From the NCBI RefSeq assembly GCF_905475465.1, contig NC_062259.1:8008501-8072500 (forward strand): 64,000 bases of DNA, given 5' to 3'. This document shows positions 60,070-64,000 of the stretch, one piece after another; position 1 is the stretch's first letter, and each line of letters starts with the position of its first letter. A program made the position numbers and the translations under genes. Source of the DNA: Pieris napi (taxonomy: Eukaryota > Arthropoda > Insecta > Lepidoptera > Pieridae). Under the pieces are notes generated by a model that saw only the letters and a program-made list of their open reading frames with translations, made no database searches and was not told the DNA's origin.

Positions 60070-63000
60070 CAGTAGTCAAAAATGATCAAACAAGTAATTC
60101 CTGATGCGCATTTTTACGACATCTCTCCTTTAATAAGGCTTCCTGAGGCATTGTTTTGGACCAAAGTTCTATTTACACTTACATCTTTATATCGCAAATT
60201 AGTCTAGATTCTTGTTTATATTTGCTTCCGTCGCGTAGAATCGAGTGTAAACTTAGTCCCGCCTGTAATTATTTACATATCAATCAGACTCTTTACAATA
60301 CACTTTAAACAATAAAAGTACCTATTTATTTTCTATTCGTTTCTAAAAGGAAATGGGGTCATATGAAAAGCAGCCATTATCAAAGTAAAAAGCTTGATGT
60401 TATGCGTCAGTGACGCCAATCAATATTATTAAATACAAATCTTGGCTTAGTATGTTATTGATAACATAACCATCGAGATATTTTACTCTACCAAACTGCA
60501 TTACACAGTGTTGATAGATACTTTGTGATTAATAAAATAACACAACAAAAAATTATGTTTATTGAATTGTTTCAGTATTAAATGAGAAATAAATAAAAGA
60601 GGCGTTGATTATATCTTCTAGAATTATTGTTGCTTCTGTGCTTAACCATTAAATATCTTAATCATGTATGATCTAAAAACAAAGCACGAGCGATATTAAT
60701 GGAACTCGAAATGGGGATTTCTAATATAAAATGAATTCAATTACTTTTACCAAGTATTTTATTTGTTTCAATACTAATTTTGAATGATGACGCCACAAAT
60801 TAAGTTCTAGTTCATGTTAATGAGTCATGCTTCATACTTAACCCTCGACTGCACTGCAGGAGTTCGAAAGGCCGCCTATCGTGTACCAAGTGACCGGTTG
60901 CTTATAAGTGCCGACAGCAAGTGGTCAATTTGACGCAGATGACAGCAGAGCAAACATGCCGAGATTAATTTCGTATATTGCTATTTGCCTTAGCTTTTGG
61001 AAGTTCATTGCCTAAACTTTTTGCTTCTCTATTGCAGAAAACCATCCCAGAAAATAAAATTACATTTCTGTTCTTCTTATGAAAACCATTTCCGACCTTT
61101 CATATAAGGCCTCGTCGTCCTGTGTCTCAATTGTCTCACGTTCTTCGCAATCTCTCAGACAATGTAAAAACAATCTAAACAATATGCTATGTCGCTTACA
61201 ATAATATAATTATGGATTCTATATATGTGTAAATAGAATTCGTAGTTCTGGCAATATTGTTTAAAAAACGATATCACTCAATTTTTTTCTTAAAGTTCGA
61301 TTACATGATGAAAACGGGAACCCGTGAACCGATAACTATTTCCAGTGATTCATTGATTTAACAAATCGTTGGAATAGACAGTACTAGATTAATTTCATAT
61401 ACGGCACATCTAACCCTATTTCGATATGTATCGATACATTCAGTATCGGAATATGTTTGGAATTTACGGGGTCAGCCTACTGGGAGATTTCCCCACCTGC
61501 TGTCCAAAAACCCAATCAAGTACTTGCAAGTTATAATCCTGATAGGTCCAAACGACTGAAACGTGCAATTTATTCGGTCTGGTACATCCATTCGGTGAAC
61601 GAGTAAAGGCCCGAAGGCAAGTATCACCTTTGTTCATTTATGAATATCTGAAATCGATGTCATCACTATTGTATTGAGTTAGGTTCCCGTGCAAAGATTA
61701 ATTGTTATAGATTTAACTACATATGTGAATGGGGTGGGATTGTCATAGAGTAAAACTTTTACAGACGCAGCAAAATAAACAAAATAATATGTATGAAACG
61801 AGGTTTTATTGCCTTACTAAAAATATTTTGAAAAATATTTATTACCCTGGCTGTGCATAAAAGACACTCTCATTTTTGACTTGCAATAGATTACACGCAG
61901 AAAAATGATTAATACCTGATTATAAAGAAGATGATTAGCCTTAATAGAGACTGTAAGTAGTGTTATGGGATACTTTATTATGTTAAAAATCCTTATTAGT
62001 AAATTATGTTAGACTTAAATTACTTATTAGTCTTAAGTGAGACTAAGATCCTAATGTTCCATGTCCCAGTGCAGAGACAATGTCTTAAAAAAGGGTAAAC
62101 AAAAAACAGACTACGGGCGAGAACTATGAAAAGTTGTTGAACCACTAGAGATTTATCAGAAATTAAATTTCAATATTAGATAACACGCCTGCATTTAACT
62201 TTATTAAATGATATAGTTTGCATTGGAATTAACCTAAAATATTCACTGTAAATGGTTTGAACAGAATAAGAATTCAAGTTGAATTAATTTATTAATATCG
62301 AGATTTTAATTTTAATTATAATTTATTAATTACTGAAAAAAATATACTTTAATTGAATACGTGTTTTACATTAATACTCTTTTGGTTAGTTGACAGCGCA
62401 GGGCAGTGTTTGTTGTCCAAAGCCAAACATTAATTGTTCAACAGTTATTAAAACCGAACTCCGAGATATACTGGAGTGAAAATATATTAAAGTTCAGATA
62501 TATAAAATGACAGAGTTTCGGAATTTAAAGGCTATATTATTATTATTAAAACTGTAAAAAAGTAAAAAAACACAAGGCATATAGCACATGAAACTCATCA
62601 CTCAATTTGCTTATTCTTTCAATTTAACCCCCACCCCCGCTAAAGCTATACTAACTTAAATCTCTCTCTTTTCATTAAACCATAAAACAGTTTGTCGGAA
62701 AGAGACGAAAGAGTTTTACTTTAATAGGATGGATTTAATTTTTATACAATAATTCTGATGTATTTTTACGTAATAATAAAAGATTTTTTTACGACGAAAC
62801 CCCCGCTTTCGTAGCATCTACGCGCGTAGCACTTCTGCAAGCGTTTACTCCTTACAGGTACACTCGACACGCACCAGGCGCGTGTCGGGACGGGCGTTCA
62901 GCTGATAATATCTATATTGGCACTTGTCTCATTCAATATGATCACATCTGATCTTAAACGCTTTTGACTGGGGCTAATGAGTCGAATCAATGAATTCACA

Positions 63001-63521
63001 AGCGTTTAAAACTCGATAGATAATCTACTTCAACGCGTGCCGTTTTTGAGGAATACTATGAGAAAAACTTTGATCTGATGAATTAATTTAGGATTCTTTT
63101 GATTATTTGAAGGGTTATAACAAGGTTTACACCTGAGTCGATTTTATTGCTCCGTGCTACTTCTTACTACCTTTATAGAATTATCGTACGGAGAGTCCAA
63201 ATACGCTACATGTTAACCAATAAGACCAGCAAATAGGCATCAAAATTTGCGACTTTTAGACACATGGCCATATCAACTTCATTTGCCATGTGCAAAATAG
63301 AGTTAAATAAATATTAGTAATCGACAAATAGGAAATAAATAGAAGGCCAATGCCTTTGGTATTCAACGGTATATGAAAAATATTATTTAAAAAAAAGGAA
63401 TTTAAATATTAACCTTCCTACGCTGCTCTGTTCTGTAAACAACAGAATATTTCGTTTCAAACCGATTATTTCCTAAGATAAGCATTCAAACCTACACTTT
63501 ATATTCGTACAACAGTAACAT
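60070..63521. other. Long stretch without a recognised gene
   Basis: AT-rich, presumably Lmx1 intron or 5' flank. Two patches stand out by composition. 60,840-60,960 contains CTGCACTGCAGGAG and ACCAAGTGACCGG. 62,790-62,960 contains CTACGCGCGTAG, GACACGCACC...GGCGCGTGTC and a GGGCTAATGAG word. Either could be a conserved control element or a distant exon; I could not support a reading frame. Confidence 0.4.
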
Positions 63522-63673
63522 ATAGAAAACACTTTTTTACCGGATTGAAGGTATGTATTATTATAAATTTACAATTATCGATATCGAAACGTCGGTTAAA
63601 TTTAAAATTATGTAAAATAATTGTAAATTTATAATAATACATAACTTCAATCCGGTAAAAAAGTGTTTTCTAT
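63522..63673. mobile_element. 152-bp inverted repeat (MITE-like)
   Basis: ATAGAAAACACTTTTTTACC, then GGATTGAAG and TATGTATTATTATAAATTT, is complementary to the right side ending GGTAAAAAAGTGTTTTCTAT, with arms of about 55-60 bp and a short centre containing ATCGATATCGAAACGTCGG. No target duplication could be fixed. Confidence 0.8.
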
Positions 63674-64000
63674 GTGTATGTCAATAAAAGACAATACTAT
63701 GAACAATAACATAGTTTTAACTTTTCTAGCGTCTTTGCTCTATTTATAAACGCAAACACGTGAGACAGTGGGAAATAGCCATGTGGCGATAAATTGTTAC
63801 AAATCGTTATCTGGTGTAGGATTGTATTCGCGGCGAAATTACCTTCGATATTTACCATAGGGCGATAACGTACCCTTGGGCGGCATTGAATTAATAATTG
63901 GAAATAGTATAAGCGATACTGTGTTTATTGTACCCCACATACAGGTCATTTTACTGCGTATGATTTTACCTGTTTAATATGGTACGGAATTCACCTATTT
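63674..64000. other. No gene seen
   Basis: Single-copy sequence to the window edge, without a recognised exon or element. Confidence 0.45.

Overview
This is nuclear DNA from an insect, most probably a moth or butterfly (Lepidoptera). It is AT-rich and its genes have introns. It carries a tRNA-derived SINE of the lepidopteran type, Helitrons that start TCTAYTATATA-like and end CTAGT, mariner and LINE remains, and many palindromic MITEs. There are no operons, CRISPR arrays or prokaryotic signals. Only two host gene families are present.

Positions 1-45,864 hold a tandem triplication. Unit A (1 to about 14,638) is cut by the window edge, unit B is 14,639-26,905 and unit C is 26,906-45,864. Each unit carries one copy of a small plus-strand gene that I identify as BAP18 (chromatin complexes subunit BAP18, the C17orf49 homologue), a SANT-domain protein of 153 residues. 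Its first exon ends immediately after the ATG. Copies B and C are complete, apparently intact and identical in protein. Copy A shows only its last two coding exons and differs by one residue (Gly82Ser). Downstream of each gene lies a composite satellite built from a module of about 215 bp and a spacer of about 690 bp, expanded differently in the three units. Transposons that distinguish the copies include an R1-like LINE tail in A, a nearly intact LINE in intron 4 of B, and nested MITE and hAT elements in C.

About 2.92 kb covering exons 2-4 is almost identical between B and C (one 1-bp indel and roughly five substitutions seen), while the flanks differ by many indels. The right edge of this tract falls exactly where the LINE entered B. 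This looks like gene conversion, or an assembly effect.

Inside the right part of unit C, on the minus strand, are the last three coding exons of a LIM-homeodomain gene of the LMX1 type (43,373-44,630). Sequence on both sides of this block is paralogous to one continuous stretch of unit A. The original duplicated segment therefore probably ran from just upstream of BAP18 into an Lmx1 intron, and the extra Lmx1 exons were later deleted from A and B.

Positions 45,865-64,000 are probably 5' intron or flank of Lmx1. I find no further exon there. The region holds Helitrons, hAT and Harbinger-like MITEs (one nested in the other with both target duplications readable), a dead mariner, LINE tails, SINE pieces and several large inverted repeats.
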